Assembly: GCA_017504945.1 (NCBI GenBank)
Contig: JAFVQJ010000023.1
Location: 1 to 64,000 of the forward strand
Origin: Clostridia bacterium
GTDB lineage: Bacteria; Bacillota; Clostridia; Oscillospirales; RGIG5299
Reading direction: 5' to 3'
DNA length: 64,000 nucleotides
The notes beneath the pieces are model-generated. The model did not search any database and was not told the DNA's origin. It saw nothing but the letters and a program-made list of their open reading frames with translations. The first letter of the stretch is position 1; every line of letters begins with the position of its first letter. Made by a program: the position numbers and the translations under genes. Shown piece after piece: positions 1 through 8,139 of this stretch.

Positions 1-131
1 ATGATATCGCTCTGCGAGCGATGATATATGCCTGCGGCATATTAAAGAACGGATATTATATCATATTTTCACGAAGTGGAAATATATCATACGGCGAAGC
101 CGTATATCATATCTCGTCAGAGATATATCAT
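1..131. repeat. Hairpin array 1 with strand-switching 7-nt linkers (right part)
   Basis: Short palindromic modules are separated by a 7-nt linker. Two linkers read ATGATAT (1-7, 21-27) and then four read the reverse complement ATATCAT (58-64, 84-90, 104-110, 125-131). Modules include 8-20 (CGCTC/GAGCG), 28-40 (ATGCC/GGCAT), 65-83 (stem with one wobble), 91-103 (ACGGC-GAA-GCCGT) and 111-124 (ATCTC-GTCA-GAGAT). The array probably continues left of the window. It has the same design as arrays near 28.9 kb and 39.2 kb. It contains no credible gene. The remainder up to the lgt-like gene holds only two hairpins (203-231, 250-283). Confidence 0.85.
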
Positions 132-202
132 TCTTTACGCACCGAAAAAACGATCATTTATTTTCGGCAAGCATTTACCTTTCTCAAAGTATGTAACCCA
201 CT

Positions 203-231
203 ATGACACTTTCAAAATCTGAAAGTGTCAT
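203..231 (+). terminator. Hairpin ATGACACTTTC/GAAAGTGTCAT
   Basis: A perfect 11-bp stem with a 7-nt loop, followed by a T-rich run on the plus strand. It could end a transcript entering from the left of the window. The gene it would serve is not visible. Confidence 0.55.
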
Positions 232-249
232 TTTCTCTTTGTATAGAAA

Positions 250-283
250 AACGGAGACTACTTCTTTACGAAGTGTCTCCGTT
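250..283 (-). terminator. Terminator of the Lgt-like gene
   Basis: An imperfect GGAGACACTTC/GAAGTAGTCTCC stem whose minus-strand copy is followed by a T run. It lies about 17 bp beyond the stop of the minus-strand Lgt-like gene. Confidence 0.7.
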
Positions 284-299
284 TGCACTCCCTTTTGAA

Positions 300-1559
300 T
301 TATACTGCTTCGTAGATATACGAGATAGTCCAGCGGCCGCCCGCATTTAAAAACTGCATGGCGTAAACGACAGTGGTATCTCCCTTTTGCACCGTCATTT
401 CGGCGTAGGCGGTGTTATTTGCGCTCAAATAGCTTCCGCCGAAGCTTGCCTTGTCAAGCGAAACGAGGCTATGGGCGGGGAGGCCTGATTTGCCGTCGTC
501 GATATCCTTAAGGCTTTGAAGCACGAGATCCATACTCCTCTCGGTGAGGGTGATATATCTCGGGTCCTTTGCGCCGTACGCCTTGGTAAGAAATGCCTTT
601 ACTGCCGTTGCCGACTCCGATTTATAAAGCGCTATCTCTTCCGCGGTGGCGGATGCGGTATCGAAATCGTATTTTGAACGGTCGGTGAGAACTATGAAAT
701 ACTCCGAAACAAGAGTTTCGAGGTCCTCTTTATCTTTTGCTCTTGCGTTTGTAACGATGATCGAGGAAACGATTGAGAAAAGAAGGCAGGGGAGAATTAT
801 CGCCGCGGTGAGTAAGGCGCGCTTTGCCTTGGCATCCTTACCGTATCTCGTAAAGATAAGGTAAATCAGAGCGACGGCGATGACGATAATTGCCATCTGC
901 TGCGAGGGTGAGAGGGGAATATTGCGGATGAGATAGCCTCTGTCGTCGCCCCTTAAGAATTCGATAAGAAAACGGAAGACGGCGTAGGAGGTGAAATAGG
1001 TTATCGTTCTTGCCTTTTTTATCTTGTATTCAAGCAAATAGAAGAGGATAAAGAGGAAAAGGCTTTCGCAAAACTGTGTGGGGAAGTTTGAAATAACGAA
1101 ATCGCCTATCTGCAGATTTATGGGGATTCCGTAGCAGCAGCCGTCTATCGCACAGCCGACTCTCGCAATGCCGTGGAAAAGCGGAATTGCGGGGACTATA
1201 TAATAGAAAAGCTTTTTAACGTCGTAGCGCCTTAACTTAAGAAGGAGGGCAAGTGCGCCGCAGAAAACGAAAAGTCCGGCGTAGAAGGTAAAGCCCGCGC
1301 GCTCGAAAAGCTCGACAAACGAGTAGTTTTTGCCTGCGGCAAACATATTGTCGCGGAAGAAAAACCAGTTTGCAAGGTTTGCAAGGAAAAGGCAGACCAA
1401 AAGCGAGAGGATACCGATAATAACTATTTCGGATTTTTGCTTTTTCTCATAGGGGGCGCCCTTGAAATTATCCACTACTATAACGACGGCGGATATTGCG
1501 CCGAACGCCGCCATAATAACGTAGATATTTTCTCTTATAAAAGCCATTAACTGTTCCAT
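300..1559 (-). CDS. Lgt-like membrane protein with C-terminal extracytoplasmic domain
   Basis: A 419-residue polytopic membrane protein of the prolipoprotein diacylglyceryl transferase (Lgt) superfamily. About seven hydrophobic segments span residues 5-270. The Lgt-like signature lies at 129-144 (HG-IARVGC...GCCYG), with a conserved ES at 165-166, RFLIEFLRGD at 196-205 and LSPSQ at 216-220, resembling the Lgt arginine and C-terminal motifs. The usual HGG motif of classical Lgt is replaced by FYAGL near 92-96, and GNFxNxE is replaced by the cysteine-rich GCCYG form, so transfer of diacylglycerol to lipoproteins is not assured. Residues 272-419 form an extra polar domain outside the membrane that typical Lgt lacks. 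Monocistronic, with its own promoter and terminator. Alternative: a specialised Lgt paralogue with another lipid-transfer role. Confidence 0.8.
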   Translation of the reverse strand: MEQLMAFIRENIYVIMAAFGAISAVVIVVDNFKGAPYEKKQKSEIVIIGILSLLVCLFLANLANWFFFRDNMFAAGKNYSFVELFERAGFTFYAGLFVFCGALALLLKLRRYDVKKLFYYIVPAIPLFHGIARVGCAIDGCCYGIPINLQIGDFVISNFPTQFCESLFLFILFYLLEYKIKKARTITYFTSYAVFRFLIEFLRGDDRGYLIRNIPLSPSQQMAIIVIAVALIYLIFTRYGKDAKAKRALLTAAIILPCLLFSIVSSIIVTNARAKDKEDLETLVSEYFIVLTDRSKYDFDTASATAEEIALYKSESATAVKAFLTKAYGAKDPRYITLTERSMDLVLQSLKDIDDGKSGLPAHSLVSLDKASFGGSYLSANNTAYAEMTVQKGDTTVVYAMQFLNAGGRWTISYIYEAV

Positions 1560-1588
1560 AAATTCAATGCCTTTCGGTATTTTTATCT

Positions 1589-1617
1589 ATTATAACATTT
1601 CAAAAAGCATTCGTCAA
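1589..1617 (-). promoter_or_regulatory. Promoter of the Lgt-like gene
   Basis: Minus-strand TTGACG (1612-1617), 17-bp spacer, TATAAT (1589-1594), about 30 bp upstream of the start codon. Confidence 0.75.
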
Positions 1618-1641
1618 TCAATTTTAAATGTAAAATTGCTA

Positions 1642-1670
1642 TTGACAAACGATATAAATGTATATATAAT
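1642..1670 (+). promoter_or_regulatory. Consensus promoter of secreted protein gene
   Basis: TTGACA (1642-1647), 17-bp spacer, TATAAT (1665-1670), a full housekeeping consensus. AAGGAGAAG follows just before the ATG at 1701. It is divergent from the Lgt-like promoter. Confidence 0.85.
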
Positions 1671-1700
1671 ATAGATATAAACTGAAAAGGAGAAGCAGTT

Positions 1701-2501
1701 ATGAAAAAGATCTTGGCAATAGCACTTTCTTTGGCACTCGTTCTTTCATTGGTATCGGCAATGTCTTTGGCAAGCGCCGATAAGGGCGACGCTCTCGGCA
1801 CCGAAATAACCGATTGGAGAGTTTCGGTTAAAAGCGAGGCTTCCAAATTCGTAAAGCAGGATAACGGAATTCTTTTCCAGAGCGCAGAGGCTGCAGGCGC
1901 AATTGCTGCGGCAAACCTCAAGGAAGCGGTAACGCTCGACGGCTTTGAATTCACCATGACTCCCACTATGTGGTCTATGGGACATTGGATCGCATTCACC
2001 CTTTCAAATAAAGCCGATTACGTTTCCGGTAACACCGACGTCAATGCGTTTGGCTGCGGACTTATGGTAATCTGCCAGTACGTTGCGACCACCGATTACA
2101 TCAACATAATTCCTTACAGCGTTAACGAAAACGGCTTTGCGGTAGGCAACCCCGATATCGCCTGCATCGGCGGCGAGTTTATGTATCCCACTGAGTCGGT
2201 AACGGTAAGATTCGAGGCTGACGAGACCTACGGCTACATCATCTACATCAACGATAAGGCAATGATGAACGACAGCGGCGCAAACATCGATATGACCAGA
2301 CTTGTGGAGGATTTCCCCGACGGAAAGGCGTATTTCGGACTTTCAATGCTTAACAACAACGGCGTGGACAATGATTCCATTCTTATTGAAAGCGTTAAGG
2401 ACGGCGGCGCTTCCGCTCCCACACCCTCCGAGCCCGCACCCTCCGAGCCTGCACCCTCTGCTCCCGAAGAGAGCAAGGGCGGCTGCGGAAATAAAGCGTA
2501 A
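1701..2501 (+). CDS. Secreted protein with PSEPA linker and C-terminal KGGCGNKA
   Basis: A 266-residue exported protein of unknown function. An N-terminal signal peptide (MKKILAIALSLALVLSLVSA) is followed by a domain of about 205 residues rich in predicted beta strands. Patterns such as DGFEF, YIIYINDKAM and DGKAYFGLSM resemble LamG/concanavalin-like sandwich proteins, which is inference only. A Ser/Pro/Glu repeat linker (PSEPAPSEPAPS) follows, and the protein ends in KGGCGNKA with no transmembrane segment. It is paralogous to the two tandem proteins at 12831 and 14139, sharing signal peptide, linker and tail. A near-perfect promoter suggests high expression. The tail cysteine, five residues from the end, may mediate attachment or disulfide bonding. 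Confidence 0.85.
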   Translation: MKKILAIALSLALVLSLVSAMSLASADKGDALGTEITDWRVSVKSEASKFVKQDNGILFQSAEAAGAIAAANLKEAVTLDGFEFTMTPTMWSMGHWIAFTLSNKADYVSGNTDVNAFGCGLMVICQYVATTDYINIIPYSVNENGFAVGNPDIACIGGEFMYPTESVTVRFEADETYGYIIYINDKAMMNDSGANIDMTRLVEDFPDGKAYFGLSMLNNNGVDNDSILIESVKDGGASAPTPSEPAPSEPAPSAPEESKGGCGNKA

Positions 2502-2519
2502 TTAAATAGTGAAATAAAA

Positions 2520-2546
2520 AATCCAAGAGCAATCAGCTCTTGGATT
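2520..2546. terminator. Bidirectional terminator
   Basis: AATCCAAGAGC/GCTCTTGGATT stem with T runs on both sides, placed between the convergent secreted-protein gene and trmB. Confidence 0.85.
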
Positions 2547-2557
2547 TTTTTATTTAA

Positions 2558-3181
2558 TTATTTTTTCAAAACGGCAACGAGCTTCTTTATCGGAACGCCC
2601 TCTTGGGAAAACCTTGCTTCGTATTCCGTTACGACGTTGGGAACGTTTTCGCTGTGGAGGTCGCGTGTGAGATAGGTTATCTCAAAGCCGTTTGAAGATA
2701 TTTCATCAACGGAGAAATCAAAAAGCTTATCGTTGTCGGTCTTGAATTCAAGCCTTCCGTCTTCGGTGAGAAGCCTTTTGTATATCTCAAGAAAGCCTCT
2801 GTGGGTAAGTCTTCTCTTTGCGCGATTATTTGGCGGCCACGGGTCTGAAAAATTGAGATAGACGGTATCTATCGAGTGGTCGCTGAAATAGTCGCAAAGC
2901 TCGGAGGCGTCAGCCATAAGCAGACGTATGTTTTTTGCTCCGCACTCATCGGTCTTGACGGCGGCGGTGGCAATGACGTCGGATACCTTTTCGATTCCGA
3001 CGAAAGCGACGTCGGGTTCCAAGAGCGCCGACTGCGAAATAAAGGCACCCTTGCCGCAGCCTATCTCTATCTTTATTTTTTTGTTTTCGAAAAAGGCTTC
3101 GTCGCGGTTTTCCTTATTTATAAACAAATGGGAATACTTTAAAAGCCTTTCGGGAGTGTTTTTCTTTTTTCTTGCTCTCAT
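2558..3181 (-). CDS. trmB: tRNA (guanine-N7-)-methyltransferase TrmB
   Basis: A 207-residue SAM-dependent enzyme that methylates G46 in the variable loop of tRNAs. The SAM-binding motif is IEIGCGKGAFI (about 38-48). The family signature DPWPPNNRAKRRL at about 114-126 and the C-terminal TEYEARF motif are present. Length matches the Firmicute family. The cytosolic enzyme is encoded by a stand-alone gene convergent with the secreted protein. The start ATG at 3181 is supported by AGAAGT upstream on the minus strand. Confidence 0.95.
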   Translation of the reverse strand: MRARKKKNTPERLLKYSHLFINKENRDEAFFENKKIKIEIGCGKGAFISQSALLEPDVAFVGIEKVSDVIATAAVKTDECGAKNIRLLMADASELCDYFSDHSIDTVYLNFSDPWPPNNRAKRRLTHRGFLEIYKRLLTEDGRLEFKTDNDKLFDFSVDEISSNGFEITYLTRDLHSENVPNVVTEYEARFSQEGVPIKKLVAVLKK

Positions 3182-3237
3182 TTTACTTCTCTTTTCTTTG
3201 ATGCTCTCTATATATTATAAAGGTTTTTATAAAAAAA

Positions 3238-4254
3238 TCAAGATATCTCCGATATTATTTTGGCGGCAAGCTGCTCACTCGCTCTTTTGTCAAGTGCCGC
3301 GACGTAGTATTTTTCAAGCTCGTCGTGAAGCCTTTTTGCCTCGCAAAGACGTGCTTTTGCGGCAAAAAGCGCGCTTTTTGAAAGCTCACCGTAGAGCTTA
3401 AGACGGTTGGGAAATGAGATGACCTCCGTTAAAAAGCGGGCACAGTTTACCTTTCGCGTGGCAAGAGAGGGGTCGGTGGTGAAGCAAAGCGAAGCGCCCG
3501 GTATTACGACGTGAGAGATGCGGCTCGGGTCAAGAGGGGAGAAAAAGCATATAACGTCGTGTCCGCGTAAAACGGCGCGCTCCGATATCTCCTTCATAAC
3601 GGCGTCGGCAACAGAGAGGTATTTATCGTTAAGGAAGATGCGCTCGTTGGAAAGAGATAAAATGGTGTCCTTTAGGGTGAAGGTGCCCTTATGACAGTGA
3701 GCGCTCAAAAAGCGCTTACTGATATTTCCTTTTCCTTCCTTTTCCTTAAGACGCCGTTTTACAAGGCTTTTTGAATATTCCGATATTCTTTGGCAGCATA
3801 TAAGGGGAAGTGCGGCGGAGGAAACGAGCTCGTCTGCCTTGCCTGCGGCGGAAAGAAGGGAATATGCGGCGCGGTATTCTTCCGAAATGGCGGCAGAGAG
3901 CGCCGCTATCTCGTTTTTATGAGGGATAAGCTTGCTTTCGTCCCACAGCTCGCCGGTGTTTATAATTCTGCCCGCGGCGCCGGGAAGGGGAGGCTCTGCA
4001 AGATGAGGCGAGGTGCCGTCGAACAGCACGGTACCGTCGGAAAGCACGGCACCGTCAAGCGAATCGGGGTCTGATGAGCAGTGGATAAGCTCTGCAGCAC
4101 CGACTGCCGCCGCAACTCGTCTTATAAGAGTGCTTTTGCCCGTGCCGGGTCCGCCCTTGATAACGTAGACTCGCTTTGCTCTTTCGTTTATCACCTCGTT
4201 TTGAAGAGAGAAAAAGCCGTTTTTTGTGTTGGCGCAAATAAAGGTATCTATCAT
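3238..4254 (-). CDS. P-loop ATPase, PRK06851-like
   Basis: A 338-residue cytosolic NTPase-like protein. The Walker A motif GGPGTGKSTLIRR lies at about 34-46, followed by the family-typical HCSSDPDSLDGAV, LFDGTSPHL and INTGELWDESKL blocks, which occur in an uncharacterised ATPase family of spore-forming Firmicutes. The second half carries FFSPLDPSRISHVVIP and lacks an obvious second Walker A. The function is unknown, and a sporulation-associated distribution is recalled from family knowledge rather than shown here. The ATG at 4254 follows AAGGAGATT, a good ribosome site. Upstream stands a TATAAA box and an orphan terminator-like hairpin. Confidence 0.8.
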   Translation of the reverse strand: MIDTFICANTKNGFFSLQNEVINERAKRVYVIKGGPGTGKSTLIRRVAAAVGAAELIHCSSDPDSLDGAVLSDGTVLFDGTSPHLAEPPLPGAAGRIINTGELWDESKLIPHKNEIAALSAAISEEYRAAYSLLSAAGKADELVSSAALPLICCQRISEYSKSLVKRRLKEKEGKGNISKRFLSAHCHKGTFTLKDTILSLSNERIFLNDKYLSVADAVMKEISERAVLRGHDVICFFSPLDPSRISHVVIPGASLCFTTDPSLATRKVNCARFLTEVISFPNRLKLYGELSKSALFAAKARLCEAKRLHDELEKYYVAALDKRASEQLAAKIISEIS

Positions 4255-4319
4255 AAAAGCAATCTCCTTTTTTATCGTTTATACCATTTTATTTGCAAAA
4301 CGGCGAATTTGCCACAAAA

Positions 4320-4341
4320 AACCGCCACAAAAGTGGCGGCG
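4320..4341 (-). terminator. Orphan terminator-like hairpin (copy of the one at 8.1 kb)
   Basis: A CCGCCAC/GTGGCGG stem with AAAA loop, followed on the minus strand by TTTTTTG. It lies upstream of the ATPase gene rather than behind any minus-strand gene. About 30 bp including the flank CCACAAAAAA are nearly identical to 8103-8133. Confidence 0.65.
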
Positions 4342-4457
4342 AGAAGGGGTACGGTTGATAAATGGTTTAGGTGTTTTTATGGTATTGGGGATGAAAGAAT
4401 TATCGAAAAATTGATTTGCACCTGCCAGAATTGTTTATACAAAATCACTAAAATGTA

Positions 4458-4486
4458 TTGACTTAGGTTATAAAATTGTGTATAAT
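4458..4486 (+). promoter_or_regulatory. Promoter of the beta-helix operon
   Basis: TTGACT (4458-4463), 17-bp spacer, TATAAT (4481-4486), 31 bp before the ATG at 4518, which has ACGGAGGGA as ribosome site. Confidence 0.85.
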
Positions 4487-4517
4487 TACCGTAAATTTTT
4501 AATACGGAGGGATATTT

Positions 4518-6227
4518 ATGACCTTATTCAAACGAACCTTGTCCGTTTTGACTGCCGCGGCAGTAGTTGCCGGAGTGTCGGCAGTCATTGCGACGTCCGA
4601 TTTAAAATCGGATAAACAGCCGTCGGATAACGGCGGTCAAACAACGGTCGGCTACGCGGATTTTTCGTCAATCGCCACCGTGAGCGAAATTTTAGAAGTT
4701 GCGATGAACGTTGCTCCCTCGGGTGAAGTCATCAATATGTCGGCTCACCTCACTCCTACCGCAACTGCGGCGGAGCAGACAAGCTACGCTGTCGGAAATG
4801 CGGCGGCACTTAACGCGCTTCTTTCCTCTCTCGACGCGTCGAAGGAATACGTCCTCTATTTCAAGGGCGGCTGTTACGGCCTTAACGGTGCGGTAACCTT
4901 TCCCGAAAACACTACTCTTATGTTTGATTCAAACGCTTCGAGCTCACTTTACTGCGGATACGGCACCACTCCCGTTTTTAACTGCAAAAACGTTATTACG
5001 GAAAGCGACCACTGTGTTTTTTATCTTGATATCAATTCGATCCCCGAAAACTCGGGTAATTTTGCAAATTTGTCTTATGTCAGACCCGAATGGTTCGGCG
5101 GCTTCCCAAGCGACGGTATCGACGATTCCGGTGCGTTTACTCTTGCCGCGCGCTTCGGTATTCCCGTTTTGCTTTCGGAGGGTGTTTATAACGTAAATTC
5201 CCCCGTAAACGTAAGAAACGATCTGTTTTTATACGGTAACACCGAAAGCAAAGGCTCGGTAATAAAGGTTGCCGCAGGCGTTACTGCTTTTAACGTTATC
5301 TGTTATACTTCCCAAAGCGTTGATTCAAACGGAGTTATCTCAAGAGTCGGAAACGCCTACGTTTCGCGAATTGAAAACGTTAAGTTTGAGGGCGCGGCAA
5401 TGTCAAGCGGCGGTGCGGTTGCCTATTACGGCGTGAACAACGGTGTGAGCCGCATAGATGCCTATAACTGCGAATTCAACGATCTCGGCACTGCCGTATT
5501 CTTTGATTTCTCCGGCGGCTGTTCCTTTGAAGATCTTGTTTTCAACAGAGTCGACAGAGCTGTCGACGTGGGCGCTTATTCAATGTTTATATTTGTAACC
5601 GATTGCCACGCTGCCGATTCGAGCTGCTTGGTCTTCTGCGATCAGTTAGAGACAAACGGTGTTGCAAACGGTATTCAGATAGACAGATGCTCCACCTTGA
5701 GAAACCGCTGGGCAAGCGTTTATATAACCAAAAATCAGACTACCTTTATAACAAACTGCAACTTTGATGCGATTTCAAATTGGGGTATAAAGCTTATCGA
5801 ATGCTATGATTCGAGAATAGACAACAACGTGATCACCTTTTCGGGAACACATTCGGAAACGGGACTTTTTGAAGAGGGAATATATCTTGATACCTCGTCG
5901 GGAAGAGAATCGGTTACCGGAAATCACGTTATAGGCTTTACGATAGGTATTGCTTTGACGAAGGGAAACTGTACCCGCTCGGGTGCTATCGTGCATAACA
6001 ATCTTATTAAGGATTGTGTGAACGGTATGTATATAGCCAATCTTAACGACGTTAAGATAATTGCAAACGCCTTTAAGGGCTGTGCGATGGGTATGTACGG
6101 AAGCAACAATGCGGGCGTGATAATTGCCCAAAACACCTTCAACGGTAACGGCAGCGACGAAATACTTAAAAACGTTATAGGCTTTGTTAGCGGTATCGTT
6201 GCAAATAACGGCTACGGTATAGCGTAA
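4518..6227 (+). CDS. Exported right-handed beta-helix protein
   Basis: A 569-residue protein with an N-terminal export signal (residues 1-28; alanine-rich, no clear lipobox). Residues about 130-569 carry short repeated strand units typical of the pectate-lyase-like right-handed parallel beta-helix fold. Features include the linker RPEWFGGFPSDGIDDSGAF at about 190-208, common in such proteins, and repeats with N/G ladder residues (DNNVITF, GNHVIGF, HNNLIKD, IANAFKG, AQNTFNG). No catalytic triad of a known polysaccharide lyase or hydrolase could be assigned. It is followed after 14 bp by a paralogous lipoprotein, so the pair probably works together on a cell-surface or extracellular glycan. Confidence 0.8.
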   Translation: MTLFKRTLSVLTAAAVVAGVSAVIATSDLKSDKQPSDNGGQTTVGYADFSSIATVSEILEVAMNVAPSGEVINMSAHLTPTATAAEQTSYAVGNAAALNALLSSLDASKEYVLYFKGGCYGLNGAVTFPENTTLMFDSNASSSLYCGYGTTPVFNCKNVITESDHCVFYLDINSIPENSGNFANLSYVRPEWFGGFPSDGIDDSGAFTLAARFGIPVLLSEGVYNVNSPVNVRNDLFLYGNTESKGSVIKVAAGVTAFNVICYTSQSVDSNGVISRVGNAYVSRIENVKFEGAAMSSGGAVAYYGVNNGVSRIDAYNCEFNDLGTAVFFDFSGGCSFEDLVFNRVDRAVDVGAYSMFIFVTDCHAADSSCLVFCDQLETNGVANGIQIDRCSTLRNRWASVYITKNQTTFITNCNFDAISNWGIKLIECYDSRIDNNVITFSGTHSETGLFEEGIYLDTSSGRESVTGNHVIGFTIGIALTKGNCTRSGAIVHNNLIKDCVNGMYIANLNDVKIIANAFKGCAMGMYGSNNAGVIIAQNTFNGNGSDEILKNVIGFVSGIVANNGYGIA

Positions 6228-6241
6228 AAGGAGGGATAGCT

Positions 6242-8029
6242 GTGAAAAAGTTATTAAAAGCGGTTTCTTTAATGATAGCGGCTGTTTTGGCGCTTGGTGT
6301 ATTGTCGGGCTGTGTTACCACGCAGAAAAAAACAGACGGCGGAATCGATCTTATAAAGGGAAGTGGCGAAGCCGTTACTCTTTACAACAGCCTTGCGGTG
6401 TCTATGCCGTTGCTTACCGCCGCGCCAACCGAGCTTTTGACAAAAATTCCTGCCTCGGTAACGGTTATTACCGCCGATACGGTTTATGAAAATTTCGTGG
6501 GAATTATCTCGGATAACGATTTTTTGGAGGCGGGTATTCTTCTTGCATCGCAAAACGAAAGAGGCTCTTTCGTAATTACCGAGGAACTCACTGTTACTCA
6601 AAGCGTAACGGTTGCTTCAAACGTTATTCTTTGCTTCAGAGGCGAGGGCAAGATAAATTTGGGAGCAGGTGCGCACCTTTATTTCGAAAACGGCTCGGAG
6701 ATAATTGCCGGCAAAACGAAAATTTTTTCGGGCAACGTTAATAATATTTCGCTTATTGCCGATCCCGAGAATTCCGCGGCACCGCTTTCGATGGGTGCAA
6801 GACCCGAGTGGTTCGGCGCAAGCTCCAAGGACGGTCTCGGGGTTGCAAATTGCGACAGTGCGGCTATTTCCGCGGCAATAAGCTTTGCAACAAAGGTCTA
6901 TTTGAGCGCAGGCGAATATCTTGTAAATTCCACCGTCACACTTCCCACGTCGCATTCCGTAGAGCTTATCGGAAGCGGACGAAACGCTTCAAAGCTCGTC
7001 CTCGGCGGAGAAGCAAGGACCTATTTCGTGGGAAACGGCAGTAACGTTGGCTTTTACGATATGAATATCGAGCAAATAGGACATTTAAAGACAGCTTCCT
7101 TCCTTTCGCTTGTCGGCGGAGAGCTTACCTTATCTGCGGTGGCTTGCTACGGAATAGCTAACGTGTTTACACTTACTGACTGCACGGGCTTGCGCTGTGA
7201 ATATCTTTTTGCAAACAGCAACGTCGTGGTATTCAACGCTAACGGGTGCACCGATATGAATTTCATATCAAGCCTCGGAAACAGTAATAAAAACTTTCTC
7301 GTTGCAACAAATTGCAGTAATATTACGGCGGTAAACAGCTCGTCGGTTTGGAATTACGGCACCGATTACACCTTCTATAACTGTCACGGCATTGTTATGA
7401 ATGCTCTCGGCTGCGATCTCGGATACGACAGATGTAACGGTCAGACGGGTGAGATATACGAGCTTAATCAATTTGCGATCTATATGAGCAACTGCTACGA
7501 TTTTACCTTGAAAAATCTTTGGGTAGCCTCGAACTACGGGCTTTCCAAAACTCACGCTCCGTTGACGGATTACAACGGCAATATCGGCGCATATCCCGAC
7601 GGCGTTCACGAGGCAAGCAACCGCACCGGTATTTGTCTTGTGGGCTGCTACAAGGGAAGCGTTGCTTACTGCACTATTACCAACCACGCGGTTGCGGTTA
7701 AGATATCCGCTTCACCCGACGTTGCATTGAACGCCGGTAACGAAATAGTATTTTTGGGCAATCAGTTTGTCGGTAACGTGCTTAAGGAGGTTATGATGAA
7801 TGGCGCAAGAAATATTGCCTTCCATTATAATTCCCACAAGCAGTATCACGCGGGTGAATTTGCAAGCTGCGACGAATTGGACGGCGCAGGCTGCTCAAAC
7901 GTTGCATTTATCGGCGAGACCTTCTACGGCTACAATTCGATAGCGGAGCTGCAGGCAAGGTTCGTAAACAGCACGGGAATACTCTTTAACAGCATAATAG
8001 ATGCAAAGACGGGAAACGTTTTGGTATAA
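6242..8029 (+). CDS. Beta-helix lipoprotein, paralogue of the preceding gene
   Basis: A 595-residue lipoprotein. The GTG start follows AAGGAGGG. The signal peptide ends in a lipobox LSGC (Cys about 23), which would anchor it to the membrane after lipidation. The mature part repeats the architecture of the upstream protein, with an N-terminal strand-rich region, the shared RPEWFGASSKDG segment near 183-194, then beta-helix rungs. It is downstream in the same transcript and ends at a strong terminator. Probable role: extracellular binding or modification of carbohydrate. No active-site residues could be recognised. The pair of one secreted and one lipid-anchored paralogue is notable. Confidence 0.8.
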   Translation: MKKLLKAVSLMIAAVLALGVLSGCVTTQKKTDGGIDLIKGSGEAVTLYNSLAVSMPLLTAAPTELLTKIPASVTVITADTVYENFVGIISDNDFLEAGILLASQNERGSFVITEELTVTQSVTVASNVILCFRGEGKINLGAGAHLYFENGSEIIAGKTKIFSGNVNNISLIADPENSAAPLSMGARPEWFGASSKDGLGVANCDSAAISAAISFATKVYLSAGEYLVNSTVTLPTSHSVELIGSGRNASKLVLGGEARTYFVGNGSNVGFYDMNIEQIGHLKTASFLSLVGGELTLSAVACYGIANVFTLTDCTGLRCEYLFANSNVVVFNANGCTDMNFISSLGNSNKNFLVATNCSNITAVNSSSVWNYGTDYTFYNCHGIVMNALGCDLGYDRCNGQTGEIYELNQFAIYMSNCYDFTLKNLWVASNYGLSKTHAPLTDYNGNIGAYPDGVHEASNRTGICLVGCYKGSVAYCTITNHAVAVKISASPDVALNAGNEIVFLGNQFVGNVLKEVMMNGARNIAFHYNSHKQYHAGEFASCDELDGAGCSNVAFIGETFYGYNSIAELQARFVNSTGILFNSIIDAKTGNVLV

Positions 8030-8059
8030 GATCTTAATTCAATAAGTTAAATAAAAACG

Positions 8060-8087
8060 CCTCCGAAGCCGATATGGCTCTCGGAGG
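8060..8087 (+). terminator. Terminator of the beta-helix operon
   Basis: CTCCGA-AGCC/GGCT-CTCGGAG stem followed by GTTTTTT on the plus strand, 30 bp after the stop codon. Confidence 0.85.
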
Positions 8088-8110
8088 AGTTTTTTGAATT
8101 TTCCACAAAA

Positions 8111-8132
8111 AAGCCGCCACAAAAGTGGCGGC
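8111..8132 (-). terminator. Terminator of the kinase-MATE-GH78 operon
   Basis: GCCGCCAC/GTGGCGGC stem followed on the minus strand by TTTTTTG, eight bases after the GH78 stop codon. Nearly the same 30-bp cassette occurs at 4312-4342. Confidence 0.85.
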
Positions 8133-8139
8133 GTATCTT

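Noticed and set aside
21-206. 61-residue open frame in hairpin array 1
   Set aside because: It is a translation of the palindromic repeats, lacks a ribosome site and is not protein-like.
2243-2476. 77-residue Gly/Ser/Glu frame on the minus strand
   Set aside because: Antisense of the PSEPA linker in the secreted protein.
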